Source: Eubacterium sp. OM08-24 (GTDB lineage: Bacteria; Bacillota; Clostridia; Oscillospirales; Acutalibacteraceae). From it: a DNA stretch of 64,000 nucleotides. The stretch spans positions 1 through 64,000 of the forward strand of contig NZ_QSTA01000002.1 of assembly GCF_003438075.1 (NCBI RefSeq). Direction: 5' to 3'. Positions 31,881 to 42,355 of the stretch are shown here, piece after piece. The translations under genes and the position numbers were made by a program. Under the pieces are notes generated by a model. The model saw only the letters and a list, made by a program, of their open reading frames with translations. It was not told the DNA's origin and searched no databases. Every line of letters begins with the position of its first letter. Within the stretch, counting starts at the first letter, position 1.

Positions 31881-33476
31881 TTGACAAAAACATTAAAAAG
31901 ATATAAAATTATATGTAGAAATTGTCGAAAATATTACAATAATGAAAGTGATTGTTGCCATATGACACTTAATCATGTTTGCATGTGGGTTGATGGGGAA
32001 TGGAAACGTGTGACCGCTGAAGAAGCAAGTGCTATTCATCCGGGTGGTACGGTTTCAGCAAGAAGCGGATTGTTCTTTTGCGAATTATGCGGTCAATATG
32101 TAACTTTAACTAATGGGTTTATCAGAGGTAGATATTTTAAGCACAGTGCATATGAAGCAAGCAAAAATTGTCCGGAAAGAACCTTTGGCAGCGGATATAG
32201 AGTTGATTTAGAGCCTAAAAAATATTGTATGCCGCTAAGGATGAGATTAGTTAATAACAGGTATATATTTGAATTGGGTATGATTTCTGTTCCTGATGAT
32301 ATTTTAAATCAAAGTAAAAACGGTTATATTGAGATAATTGACGGATATAAAAATTTATATAAATATTCATTGGAAAGAATAGAAAATAATACAACGACCT
32401 ATTTATATGCAGGTGATAAACCGTCAAGTGTATATAAACTTAACTATTCCGGCGTTAGTGGGGCACTGGTATCTTTTTGGGCAGATAAAGTTTTCGGAGT
32501 TGACAGCAAGGGTAGTCTGTTTGATAAGGAAACAGGAAAAAAGTTGCCTTATGATGCAGACGTAAAAGTAGGATGTCATTATTATTTACTTACTCAAAGA
32601 TATGTCTACGTAAACAGCGAACATGTGAAAATAAATAAATTGCCGATTAACAATAATAACTGGGGAATCTGGAAATTATATGAAGTAACAGCTAATGATT
32701 ATTCCGAAGAATCGGCTAAATTTTTTCTGAACTTGCATTGCAGATTAACAGAAAATCCGATTGAATTACTGCCCATATGGCCGGTAGTAGTTGAGAATCC
32801 ATATCTGTTGTTTCATAATTCAGATTATATGTATATGTATATAAAGGGCAATGCTAACATAAAGGCGTTCCCTTATACACAAATACAAAAAAATAATTCA
32901 TTAATTAAATTCTGTTGCAATGAAAGGCAACAGCTTATTTCAGCAGGACGTTCCGAAGTTTTGAAATATACTTATCTTTGGAAAAAGCCTCTTACAATGA
33001 CTGCAAAAATGCCCGAAGTAAAGGTTACAGATATAAAAGGTAATGAATTGCTCAAAACTGAATATGACGCACTTCCTAAAGATAAATGCTTAATAATTGT
33101 TGCGGAATTTGATGGAAAAATTGAAATATTTCATGATGAATTTTGTGAAATTCAGTTTAACTTATCGGCAGGAAAAAGACTTCAGATTACAGATATAAAT
33201 TATGGTTTAAAAATAATCATTAAACAAGGTATCGATATAGTAAGAAAAATAATATTCAGTAAAAAAGAGGTTAAGTCAAAATCAGTAATTAATGAAGCTG
33301 ATTTTGTTAATTTACTGGACTCACAACGGGGAGAAACGGTGCCAATTCCCCATTCTTTCGGAGCAATAATATCAAAATATAATAAATATACTTTGATAAG
33401 GAAATGGATATATTGTGCGATAAGGAACAAAAAAATAAACAGGAAATCTTTATTGATTTTACGACAATATTTATAA
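31881..33476 (+). CDS. Zinc-binding CoiA-like protein, first gene of the DruE-like operon
   Basis: A 531-residue soluble protein. The first 120 residues are Cys/His-rich: ICRNCRKYY, then FFCELCGQYVTLTNGFIRGR, YFKHSAYEASKNCPER. The second block resembles the N-terminal zinc domain of CoiA-like nucleases. The rest is beta-rich with no recognised domain, and I see no nuclease core. The TTG at 31881 lacks a good ribosome site, so translation might begin at the ATG near 31962. It is followed after 40 bases by the 691-residue gene. By order and size it could correspond to DruB of Druantia type I, which is inference. Confidence 0.55.
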   Translation: MTKTLKRYKIICRNCRKYYNNESDCCHMTLNHVCMWVDGEWKRVTAEEASAIHPGGTVSARSGLFFCELCGQYVTLTNGFIRGRYFKHSAYEASKNCPERTFGSGYRVDLEPKKYCMPLRMRLVNNRYIFELGMISVPDDILNQSKNGYIEIIDGYKNLYKYSLERIENNTTTYLYAGDKPSSVYKLNYSGVSGALVSFWADKVFGVDSKGSLFDKETGKKLPYDADVKVGCHYYLLTQRYVYVNSEHVKINKLPINNNNWGIWKLYEVTANDYSEESAKFFLNLHCRLTENPIELLPIWPVVVENPYLLFHNSDYMYMYIKGNANIKAFPYTQIQKNNSLIKFCCNERQQLISAGRSEVLKYTYLWKKPLTMTAKMPEVKVTDIKGNELLKTEYDALPKDKCLIIVAEFDGKIEIFHDEFCEIQFNLSAGKRLQITDINYGLKIIIKQGIDIVRKIIFSKKEVKSKSVINEADFVNLLDSQRGETVPIPHSFGAIISKYNKYTLIRKWIYCAIRNKKINRKSLLILRQYL

Positions 33477-33516
33477 AAGAAAAACATAATGTGTTTTGGG
33501 TTCAATGTAGGAAGGA

Positions 33517-35592
33517 ATGTTAAAAATAAATATGAATAGTAATATGGAGTTCATTTCTGTTTGTAAAGTAATCAGGGATTCAGAAAAAGATTATTTAAAG
33601 CTATATAGATTAGCAGACATAAACGGTGATGTGATAACTGCGTTTGAATATAATGATAATACACCTGCAACTTTCTCCAATAGAAAAATCATATATTCAC
33701 ATGACATTCCGATTGAAGAAGGTAGTATAGGTGTATGGAAATGGTCAGTAACAGAGCATGACAGCGATGTTTCAAAAGATTGGGTTGAGAAAAGCTATTA
33801 TGTGCTTGGATGTCATCCGATTCAGATAATACGGGTAAACGACGTTTGCGATTCAGAGGAGCTTGTGCATGCACTAAAAAACGGTGTAAGCTGCGGAGCT
33901 ATATACTTAAAAAAAGTAATGTTTATTTACTCTGAAAATCCTTCATACACAAATTATAAGGGAGTATTATGCCATAATGATGATTTGTATGAAGATGACG
34001 GTGTTTTTCGGCTGAAAACCAAGGAGAGCAAATTGCCCGTATATTACTTGTCTTATAGAGATATTTTGAAAATTAAAAACATTGAATTTCTGCGGAGTCT
34101 GGATATAGGTGAACCGGCTGAATATGTTTTGACAAAGAATATGTCAGAAATAATTAAGAATGAAATCATTAAACTTGTAACATGGCCTAATTTTAAAGCA
34201 AAAGGAATCAGTAAAGCAGAATGGAAAATACTTCGTGACTTTTTGCAGGAGATTTCCGATACAGACTTTTACGAAAGAATTAAAGAACAATGCGATTGCT
34301 CACTTGAAGATGCCCAAAAGCATATTCAGGTATTTTTAGAAGATGCGGAAGCTTATGTTGACGGAACAGATGTTGATTCAAGGGTACTTGATAAACTTGT
34401 GCTGAATCATACAGAACTAAGAGAGTATTGCCAAGCAAAAGCAGGTGATATATGGATAAAAAATAATAAGACGTTTGTTGACGAAGCAAATCAAAAACTT
34501 AAGGAAACGGAAGAACTTTTAGCCGCCAAACAAAAAGAATACGAACAAAAACAAGAAAAGTGCAATATTTTGTCTGCCGAAATTACCAATGCTGAGTATA
34601 GGCTTAATGAAGTTATTGCGAAAACAGAAGAATATAATGCAATCGGAGAAAACACTTTATCGAAAGTGAGAAATAAAATATCCCAGGCAAAAAACGATGT
34701 ATCAGAATTTTTATCGGAGCTTTCATTATTTACATCAGCTTCGTCAATAAATGATACCGCAAGAAGTCAGAATATTGAAAAATCTTCTTTTGTAAATGGT
34801 AAAAAATTGTCAGAAGAAGATGCAGAAATTTCCAACAGCTGGAAAAACACTGTTGAAATTCTCGAAGTAGAATTATTAGAAGCAGGAGTATCAGACAATC
34901 TGTGTCACCAATTTGCCGCTTTTTTATATGCTGCTTACGTAAATAATATTAACCTTCTTTTAGCAGGTCCATTTGGAGAAAGTATTGCTAATGCATTATC
35001 GTCTGTAATTTCTTTAAGCAATGCAGGCGTTTTGTCATGCAACGGAGACTGGAGCAATGAGTCTGTTAAAGCACTGCTTAACAGCGAAGATGAGATAATT
35101 ATAGTAAAAAATCCGTTTAACGGTAACTGGATAGACAAACTGCCTCCTGAATTAAACAACTCGGGCAAAATGATTATATATGTACATCCCTACACTGAGG
35201 ATTTGCTGATTGAACCGAATAGCTTATATAATTATATGCTGCCTGTTTTTACTGAGCTTATTGTCGATAAAAAGCCTTCAAACCGATTTCTCGGTGCAGT
35301 ATTATCTGACGATTACGCAGAATACATACAAGCAAAATCTGTTCCTGTGGGCGAAAAGTTATTGCGACAATTGCCGGTATCTAAATATGAGAAGAACAGA
35401 ATTCAGCAATTGTTATCAGATGTTCATAAAATCATTGCCGAAGGGGCAGATTCTGATATTTTGTTTTGCCTTTTTCCATTGGCAATTGTTACAGATAAAA
35501 AGGAAATAATATCTGAATATATTAAAAATAATAATAAACTATCGGATACTCTTATTAAAGAATTATTGAATTATCTCGGAGAAGAAGTATGA
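33517..35592 (+). CDS. Coiled-coil protein with a degenerate ATPase-like domain
   Basis: A 691-residue protein. Residues 1-220 look beta-rich. Residues about 320-390 form a strongly charged coiled coil (QKLKETEELLAAKQKEYEQK). The C-terminal third has the shape of an AAA+/P-loop domain with a decayed Walker A (NLLLAGPFGESIANALSS, no GK[ST]) and a hydrophobic strand followed by VKNPFNGNW, so ATP hydrolysis is doubtful. The stop overlaps the next start (ATGA). Position is equivalent to DruC in Druantia type I, but I cannot confirm homology. Confidence 0.55.
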   Translation: MLKINMNSNMEFISVCKVIRDSEKDYLKLYRLADINGDVITAFEYNDNTPATFSNRKIIYSHDIPIEEGSIGVWKWSVTEHDSDVSKDWVEKSYYVLGCHPIQIIRVNDVCDSEELVHALKNGVSCGAIYLKKVMFIYSENPSYTNYKGVLCHNDDLYEDDGVFRLKTKESKLPVYYLSYRDILKIKNIEFLRSLDIGEPAEYVLTKNMSEIIKNEIIKLVTWPNFKAKGISKAEWKILRDFLQEISDTDFYERIKEQCDCSLEDAQKHIQVFLEDAEAYVDGTDVDSRVLDKLVLNHTELREYCQAKAGDIWIKNNKTFVDEANQKLKETEELLAAKQKEYEQKQEKCNILSAEITNAEYRLNEVIAKTEEYNAIGENTLSKVRNKISQAKNDVSEFLSELSLFTSASSINDTARSQNIEKSSFVNGKKLSEEDAEISNSWKNTVEILEVELLEAGVSDNLCHQFAAFLYAAYVNNINLLLAGPFGESIANALSSVISLSNAGVLSCNGDWSNESVKALLNSEDEIIIVKNPFNGNWIDKLPPELNNSGKMIIYVHPYTEDLLIEPNSLYNYMLPVFTELIVDKKPSNRFLGAVLSDDYAEYIQAKSVPVGEKLLRQLPVSKYEKNRIQQLLSDVHKIIAEGADSDILFCLFPLAIVTDKKEIISEYIKNNNKLSDTLIKELLNYLGEEV

Positions 35593-36605
35593 TAAGCGAA
35601 AGAGATTTACTTTATGAAATATCGAATGAGCTTGGGATAAGAAAGGATAAACAAGAGAATGAAACGCAGTGGATAAATCGTGTTATTTATAGCTCTGTAG
35701 CAAAGCTCGCAATTGCTTCTGTCGGGTCAAACGGCGAGGACTATCATACAGATGCGATAATTCATTTTAAAAATCACTGCAAAAAACTTTTGAATGCGTA
35801 TCTTAATATTTTTCAGGATTCCTTAAATATGTTTTCTCCGAATTATGATGAATTGTCTGAAGAAATTTATAATATTCTTCTTTCTGCCGGGTGTTTCTAT
35901 CATATGCCATATAGACTGTCTCCGGCAGTAAAAAAATTATCTGTTGTAAATAATATTGTTTTGGCAAGAGGCTTACCTCCGGATAATGATTTTAATATGA
36001 GCGGAATGGGGTTTTACATAGAAAACAGTAGTATTGATTCACAGGAAGATGTATTTGATATGTTTAATATCAGCAGGACGACATTTGATAGATATGTAGA
36101 TCAAATAATAAAAAACAAAGAATGGATTCCTGCCAAGTTTGATAAAAACATAAAAGACTATAAATTTTTAAAGATACAACCGCCGTTTACAAATGGGTAT
36201 TGGAAAAAAGAACCTGATAAAGACAATGTTGTTTCACTTGCAAGAATAAGTGAAATAAACAATACGATGTATTTTCTGTATAAATATGATAACGGGAAAT
36301 ATTTTGAATTGCCTCTTGAGAATTGGAGAACAGAAAATTTTCAGTATCGTGCAATTAGCACAGGCATTTTGCAATCATGTAATAAGCTGCCTCCGATAAG
36401 TGCAAAATTAAGTGATGAGATAGTTTATATTAAATTGAATTATCTTCTGCCGCCAAATGAAGAAAAATTTTTTAAGCTTTATAGTTGGCCGATAAATTAT
36501 CTGACCACAGATCAGAATTTCAACAGAATAATGAGTAAAAGGATTTATAACGTTTTCAAGTCCATATTGAAACAGTCAGGCTATCAGTTTCGGGAGGAAG
36601 AGTAA
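35589..36605 (+). CDS. Uncharacterised third protein of the DruE-like operon
   Basis: A 338-residue soluble protein with no recognisable catalytic motif. The N-terminal half is helical (WINRVIYSSVAKLAIASVGS). The middle (FDMFNISRTTFDRYVDQIIK) could be a small HTH-like unit. The C-terminal half is mixed. It overlaps both neighbours by one to four bases, so its expression is tightly coupled to them. In gene order it corresponds to DruD. The function is unknown to me. Confidence 0.55.
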   Translation: MISERDLLYEISNELGIRKDKQENETQWINRVIYSSVAKLAIASVGSNGEDYHTDAIIHFKNHCKKLLNAYLNIFQDSLNMFSPNYDELSEEIYNILLSAGCFYHMPYRLSPAVKKLSVVNNIVLARGLPPDNDFNMSGMGFYIENSSIDSQEDVFDMFNISRTTFDRYVDQIIKNKEWIPAKFDKNIKDYKFLKIQPPFTNGYWKKEPDKDNVVSLARISEINNTMYFLYKYDNGKYFELPLENWRTENFQYRAISTGILQSCNKLPPISAKLSDEIVYIKLNYLLPPNEEKFFKLYSWPINYLTTDQNFNRIMSKRIYNVFKSILKQSGYQFREEE

Positions 36606-39600
36606 TGTCCAAAGGAGCATATGAAGTACATATACAATTAAGAAAAGAGCTTAAGGAATATATAAAATCACAGTATTTCAGTAAATCAAAAATTTTGCTT
36701 GAAGCAATCGAAGGTTCACTTGATAAAGAAGGCGTTTTATATCAGAAGCCCTTTATTGAATCTTCTCCTGCGTATAAAAGAGTGGAAAACGGTATTATAA
36801 ATTCAAATTTACCGGAATGGATGAGAAAATTTTTTAAAGAGTTATCCGATAATAATCTCGGAGTGTTCAGTTCTCCTTTTTCTCATCAGGTAAGAGCGTT
36901 GGAAAGTGCCGTTGCCGGCAAAGATTTGTTTGTTTCTACGGGAACAGGTTCAGGTAAAACAGAGTGTTTTATGTGGCCTTTACTTGCTAAACTGGTTGAA
37001 GAAGCAAAAACAAATCCGTCATCATGGAATAAACGAGGGGTAAGAACGATAATTCTGTATCCAATGAATGCTCTTGTATCGGATCAGGTCAGTAGATTAA
37101 GACGGCTGATAGGTGACAAAGACGAAAAATTCATTGGAATATTTCGAGAAAGTGCCGGACAAGAGGTGCGAAGACCGCAGTTCGGTATGTACACCGGCAG
37201 AACACCCTATCCCGGTAACGAGCCTAAATTGTCACAGGATCGTCAGCTTGAAAGAACAATGAAAAAATTTGTTGAGGCAAGCACTGAAAATCAAAAACAA
37301 TATCTTGATCAACTATCAAATTCAGGAAAAATACCTGCAAAAAAAGATATGTCTGCATTTTTGGAAAAAATACATAACGGTCAACATTTTCCTGATGAAA
37401 ACGATGCAGAATTAATAACCAGATTTGAAATGCAGAGGTTTTGTCCCGACATTCTTATTACAAATTACTCTATGCTTGAGTATATGCTTTTAAGACCGAT
37501 AGAAAATAAAATCTGGGAAGATACAAGAGCTTGGCTCGAAAATGATAATAATAACAGGCTCTTGTTAATAATTGACGAGGCTCATATGTATAGAGGCTCC
37601 TCCGGAGGAGAGGTAGCTCTTTTAATCAGAAGACTTTTCAATAAACTGAATATTGATAGAAGCAGAGTTCAGTTCATATTAACTACCGCAAGTATGCCTT
37701 ATTCAGATGAGGATGACAAAAAAGCTGTACATAACTTTGCAAATCAGCTTACTGCCGCAGATGAAAATTACAAATTTGAGTACATCACGGGAGAACAGGA
37801 ACAGCTGAAAAGCGTTAATTCAAAAGAAATTGACATTCATATTTTTTCTGATTGCAATATTGAAAAATTGGAAGGAACAAAGGAAGAAAGATTTTCTGAA
37901 TTATGCAAATTTATCGGGTTAATATCAGAGATTAAAAACAGTTTTGACGATTTGAGCGATGCTTCGGAATGGCTATATAATAATTTAACTGAATATAAGC
38001 CATTTATGGATTTATTAAGATTATGCAGAGGAAAAGCAGTATCGTTAAAGGAACTTGCTGAAGAAATATTCAATGGTGTTGATACAGAAACTTCTTTGTA
38101 TGCTGTCGGCGTCATGTTAGCCATAACACCATTTGCTAAAAATAAAAAGGATATATCTTTGTTCCCTGCTCGTATGCATATGTTATTCAGGGGAATAAAA
38201 GGCGTTTACGCATGTACTAATCTGGAATGTCCTCATTCACATACCGATGGTGAATTGACTCTAGGAGAGTTATTTCTAAATGACAGCAATCTGATTTGTC
38301 CCCATTGCAACAGTGTTGTGTATGAGCTTTATAATGACAGAAGATGCGGAGCTTTGTTTTTTAAAGGCTATATTCTTGAAGATGACGTAGGCTTTGACAA
38401 TCAGACATATTTATGGAGATATCCGGGACAGGCTTTTGATAAAAGGATGAAAGAACTTCATTTATATATTTCTCCTGACAATTATATATTAAAATCCCGT
38501 AGTTCCAATTACAAGGTGCTCCCATGCTATCTGGATACCAAAAGTGGATTTATAAATTTTACCGATGACAGTTTAAATGGTCAGACGGGAATCAGAAAAT
38601 TATATTATTGCAATTTTTCTGCTAAAGGAAAGCCGGATACCATAACATTTACCGTTTGTCCTCACTGTAAGCATCGTTTAGCCGAGAAACAGTTAACAGG
38701 CTTTACCACTAAAGGCAATCAATCTTTTTACAATCTTATCAAGGCTCAATTTCAGACGCAACCGGCAGTCCCCGGAAAAGACAACAAAGATTTAATGCCT
38801 AACGAAGGTAGGAAGGTATTATTATTTTCAGATAGTCGTCAAAGAGCGGCTAAGCTTGCCAGAGATATGTCTGATTATTCTGATATGACTGCATCTCGTC
38901 AGATTTGCGTTCTTACAGTAAGTATGATGGAAAATTCAGTTGTTGAGCAAACAATGAATAATTTTTATGATTATTTTGCAATGGCAGCGTATAAAAATAA
39001 TGTTCAGTTGTTCAGCGGTCAGGATAGAAAAATTTTTGCAGAACACGGTAAAGCCCGTCTTGAAAGCTATAATAGGCTGAATAAGCGACACAGACCTTAT
39101 GTACCCGGTTTAACTATTGATAATGCTCCCGATCAAATGAAAGAAACTCTTATGAAGTTGTATTGCAACGGATATAATACAATGTTTGATTCGGGACTAA
39201 GCTGGATAGAGCCAACAGATACTGTATTGTTTGAGGCTGTTGATGAATTAAATGAAAATGGAATTGAGATTTCAGAACAGGATTTTATAGAATTTTTTAA
39301 TGCATGGATTATTTCTGTTATAGATAAATATACAGCTTTAGGTCAGACTATATCTGACGATATCAGATATAAAGTACGACCTTACCATAAAAAAGGCTAT
39401 GGATTGCCATATGAATGGGATTTCTCGAAGGATATTTATAGTATAATGGGTTGGAAAAGAGAAGATAAACAAGTTGACATATGGAAAAGAATTATGAAAA
39501 AGAATTTTCTTGAGGAAGGACAAATTAACAAAGGAAAGCTGTATGTTGATTTATCAAGAATAAAACCCAGGTTTGATTTGGCTCACAAATGGTTTAAATG

Positions 39601-41851
39601 TGAAAAATGCTCTGAACTGACACCGTATTTATTAAACAAAAAATGTCCTTTTTGCGGCAGTGAAGATGTTCACACAACCTCACAGTTAGATTTTGAAGCG
39701 CTAAGCTTTTGGCGTGAACCTGCTAATGACGCATTAAACGGAAAACGGATATTTGTGATGGATACAGAGGAGCATACTGCTCAGCTGTCACATAAAGATC
39801 AGAGAGATAATCTTTGGTCAAAAACAGAACAATATGAAATGCGATTTCAGGATCTGGTACAAGAAGATGAGACGCCTGTTGATATACTGAGCAGCACAAC
39901 TACAATGGAAGTAGGTATTGATATTGGCTCTCTTGTAGCAGTCGGATTAAGGAATATACCTCCGATGAGGGAAAATTATCAGCAGAGAGCCGGTCGTGCC
40001 GGACGAAGAGGTTCAAGTTTATCTACCATAGTAACTTATTGTGAAGGCGGTCCTCATGACACATTATATTTTAACAATCCGGAACCTATGCTCAGAGGAG
40101 AACCAAGGCGGCCGTGGATTGATGTAAATAATGAAAAATTATTATACAGACATATTACTATGATAATAATGCAAAATTATTTATCAGATAATTTACAGAG
40201 TATGGATGTTATAAGTGCAGTTGAGTTTCTGGATAATCACTTAGAACGATTCATAAAATATCTGTCATCATATAAAATTCCGCATAATAATGTTTTAGTG
40301 CCTTGCAAAATAAATAATTCAGAATACAAAACTGAATTAACTAAAAAATTATTTTTGCTTAATGAAAAACGAAATATACATCCTGAATTGTTTGGTGTGT
40401 CCGGCTTGCCAACCTCTTCACAACAGAAGAAGTCATTACTTGATGCTTTATATGAGGAAGGAATTATTCCTACATATTCATTTCCTAAGAATGTGGTTAG
40501 TACCTATATATCTGACTATAATGGTAATATATTATATCAGGTTGAGAGAGGGCTTGATGTTGCTATAAGCGAATATGCTCCCGGAAGGGCTATTGTAGTA
40601 GATAAACAAACATATCAGATTGGAGGGTTTTATTATCCCGGTAGTGATAAGCAAAGCGGAAAAGCGTCGTCGGCTGCCGGTAGCTTTATAAATGACCCCA
40701 ATTATGTAAAAAAGATTCACGCCTGTAAAAGATGCGAATGGTTTGGATTGATGGAAGACGGGGTTGATAAATGTCCTTTTTGCGGAAGTTCAGAGTTAGT
40801 CGCTACCAGGGATATGTTGATTCCTTGGGGCTTTGCTCCTAAAAACGCAAGGCCGATTCCTGAAGCACAACTCAACGAAGAATATTCTTCGGTTAATTTA
40901 CCGTTATATTCTACATTACCGGAATCTGAAGGGATGGTAAATATACCGGGAATGGATAATATCAAAAAAGCCTCAAGAACCGGACAACGGATTATTATGA
41001 TTAATAGCGGTCCGGGCAATAAGGGTTTTACCGTTTGTGCTGATTGCGGTGCGGCAATGCCGGGTGATGTTGAAGACGCACTTGTAAAAGTTAAAAGACC
41101 GTATATAAATAAGTTTGCCGGTGCAGAATGCAAACACCACAATACATTAAATGTTGATCTTGGCTATGATTTTATAACAGATATGCTCGTTTTGGAAATA
41201 TCTCTTGATAAAAAATTAATTAATGCAACAAGAGTTGAAAATCAATGGTTATCAAGAGCTGCTCTGTCTCTTGCAGAAGGCATCCGACTGGCGGCAAGTA
41301 AAATTCTTGATATTGAGTTCACTGAAATGGTTACAGGATATCGTTTTAGAGAGAATTGTAACGGAGCTTTTGTTGATATCTATATTTATGACAGCTTATC
41401 AAGCGGTGCCGGATATTCAAAAGGCATTGAAAATTCTCTTTTGCAAATCATTGATTACACAATTGAACTATTATCAAATTGCAATTGTAAAGATGCTTGT
41501 CATAACTGTCTTAAGCATTATCGCAATCAAAGCATACACGGAATTTTGGATAGAAATGCGGCACTGGATTTACTTTATTGGGGAATAAACAGCAAAATTC
41601 CTGATGATATTAAGTTTAAAGAGCAAGCTGTTTTATTATTTTCACTCGAACACATTTTAAAAAATTATGGAATAAAAATTTTCAATGAAGATAATAAAAT
41701 ATTTGTTGAAAAGGATAAAGTCGTCAAGCAAATAGTTATTTACCCATCAATGAGGAACTGTCCTAATGAAACAAACACCATATATATAGACGATTTACTT
41801 ATAAAATATGCAAAGCCCTATGCTGTACAAAAAATCTTAAAGAACTTTTAA
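36605..41851 (+). CDS. Giant DruE-like DEAD/DEAH helicase with DUF1998 and zinc sites
   Basis: A 1748-residue superfamily 2 helicase. Motif I is STGTGSGKTECF at about 113, motif II is LLIIDEAHMYRGSSGGE at about 323, motif III is LTTASMP, and motif VI is QQRAGRAGRRG at about 1125. Between and after the RecA domains lie several zinc-type Cys sets (CPHCNS, CPHCKHR, CEKCSEL with CPFCGS, CKRCEW with CPFCGS, CADCG). The C-terminus has the DUF1998 signature CKDACHNCLKHYRNQSIHG. This is the architecture of DruE of Druantia and of related DISARM/Dpd helicases. GGAGG precedes the ATG, which overlaps the previous stop. Likely a DNA translocase of an anti-phage complex. Confidence 0.82.
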   Translation: MSKGAYEVHIQLRKELKEYIKSQYFSKSKILLEAIEGSLDKEGVLYQKPFIESSPAYKRVENGIINSNLPEWMRKFFKELSDNNLGVFSSPFSHQVRALESAVAGKDLFVSTGTGSGKTECFMWPLLAKLVEEAKTNPSSWNKRGVRTIILYPMNALVSDQVSRLRRLIGDKDEKFIGIFRESAGQEVRRPQFGMYTGRTPYPGNEPKLSQDRQLERTMKKFVEASTENQKQYLDQLSNSGKIPAKKDMSAFLEKIHNGQHFPDENDAELITRFEMQRFCPDILITNYSMLEYMLLRPIENKIWEDTRAWLENDNNNRLLLIIDEAHMYRGSSGGEVALLIRRLFNKLNIDRSRVQFILTTASMPYSDEDDKKAVHNFANQLTAADENYKFEYITGEQEQLKSVNSKEIDIHIFSDCNIEKLEGTKEERFSELCKFIGLISEIKNSFDDLSDASEWLYNNLTEYKPFMDLLRLCRGKAVSLKELAEEIFNGVDTETSLYAVGVMLAITPFAKNKKDISLFPARMHMLFRGIKGVYACTNLECPHSHTDGELTLGELFLNDSNLICPHCNSVVYELYNDRRCGALFFKGYILEDDVGFDNQTYLWRYPGQAFDKRMKELHLYISPDNYILKSRSSNYKVLPCYLDTKSGFINFTDDSLNGQTGIRKLYYCNFSAKGKPDTITFTVCPHCKHRLAEKQLTGFTTKGNQSFYNLIKAQFQTQPAVPGKDNKDLMPNEGRKVLLFSDSRQRAAKLARDMSDYSDMTASRQICVLTVSMMENSVVEQTMNNFYDYFAMAAYKNNVQLFSGQDRKIFAEHGKARLESYNRLNKRHRPYVPGLTIDNAPDQMKETLMKLYCNGYNTMFDSGLSWIEPTDTVLFEAVDELNENGIEISEQDFIEFFNAWIISVIDKYTALGQTISDDIRYKVRPYHKKGYGLPYEWDFSKDIYSIMGWKREDKQVDIWKRIMKKNFLEEGQINKGKLYVDLSRIKPRFDLAHKWFKCEKCSELTPYLLNKKCPFCGSEDVHTTSQLDFEALSFWREPANDALNGKRIFVMDTEEHTAQLSHKDQRDNLWSKTEQYEMRFQDLVQEDETPVDILSSTTTMEVGIDIGSLVAVGLRNIPPMRENYQQRAGRAGRRGSSLSTIVTYCEGGPHDTLYFNNPEPMLRGEPRRPWIDVNNEKLLYRHITMIIMQNYLSDNLQSMDVISAVEFLDNHLERFIKYLSSYKIPHNNVLVPCKINNSEYKTELTKKLFLLNEKRNIHPELFGVSGLPTSSQQKKSLLDALYEEGIIPTYSFPKNVVSTYISDYNGNILYQVERGLDVAISEYAPGRAIVVDKQTYQIGGFYYPGSDKQSGKASSAAGSFINDPNYVKKIHACKRCEWFGLMEDGVDKCPFCGSSELVATRDMLIPWGFAPKNARPIPEAQLNEEYSSVNLPLYSTLPESEGMVNIPGMDNIKKASRTGQRIIMINSGPGNKGFTVCADCGAAMPGDVEDALVKVKRPYINKFAGAECKHHNTLNVDLGYDFITDMLVLEISLDKKLINATRVENQWLSRAALSLAEGIRLAASKILDIEFTEMVTGYRFRENCNGAFVDIYIYDSLSSGAGYSKGIENSLLQIIDYTIELLSNCNCKDACHNCLKHYRNQSIHGILDRNAALDLLYWGINSKIPDDIKFKEQAVLLFSLEHILKNYGIKIFNEDNKIFVEKDKVVKQIVIYPSMRNCPNETNTIYIDDLLIKYAKPYAVQKILKNF

Positions 41852-42034
41852 CTTGATATTTTATCATGGAAATTTAATACACATTGTAATATCCACCCAG
41901 TTTCAAAATGATAAAAGCGACCAATGTTAATGGAAAAAGAGATTTATGTCTATTGCAATGTAAAATAATATTTTTTGCTGGACTTTCTCAAAATTTTGTG
42001 GTATATGTTTGTGCTGCGAAAGGTGGTATAAACT

Positions 42035-42295
42035 ATGGATATACTTGAAGATTTATATTACGGAAACTTATTTCCAAACGAAAAATGCGCTAAGCTTGAT
42101 GATGAAACCAAAGAACTGCTTGTCTTACTCAACAGAAATGAAGAAAAGCTCATTGCAACACTTTCCGATGAGCAGAAAGAAACCTTTGAAAAATACAAGG
42201 ACTGCAATTGGGAAATCTCTGAAATCTGCGAACGGCAATCCTTTATCACAGGCTTTAAGCTTGGTGCAAAGATTGTCATTGAAGCAATGACCTGA
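42035..42295 (+). CDS. DUF6809-type small protein
   Basis: An 86-residue helical protein (MDILEDLYYGNLFPNE ... FITGFKLGAKIVIEAMT), the pattern of DUF6809 proteins common on clostridial mobile elements, where they lie next to regulators and recombination genes. No function is known. A GGTGG ribosome site precedes the ATG, and a terminator follows at 42312. Confidence 0.7.
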   Translation: MDILEDLYYGNLFPNEKCAKLDDETKELLVLLNRNEEKLIATLSDEQKETFEKYKDCNWEISEICERQSFITGFKLGAKIVIEAMT

Positions 42296-42311
42296 AAGTA
42301 CAAAAGCAAGC

Positions 42312-42337
42312 AGGAGATCACGCAAATGTGGTCTCCT
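42312..42337 (+). terminator. Intrinsic terminator after the DUF6809 gene
   Basis: The stem AGGAGATCAC / GTGGTCTCCT with a six-base loop is followed by GTTTT. It is related in sequence to the hairpin at 31732-31770, and like that one it stands about 20 bases before a boundary motif. Confidence 0.7.
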
Positions 42338-42355
42338 GTTTTGCAAGTTACATAT

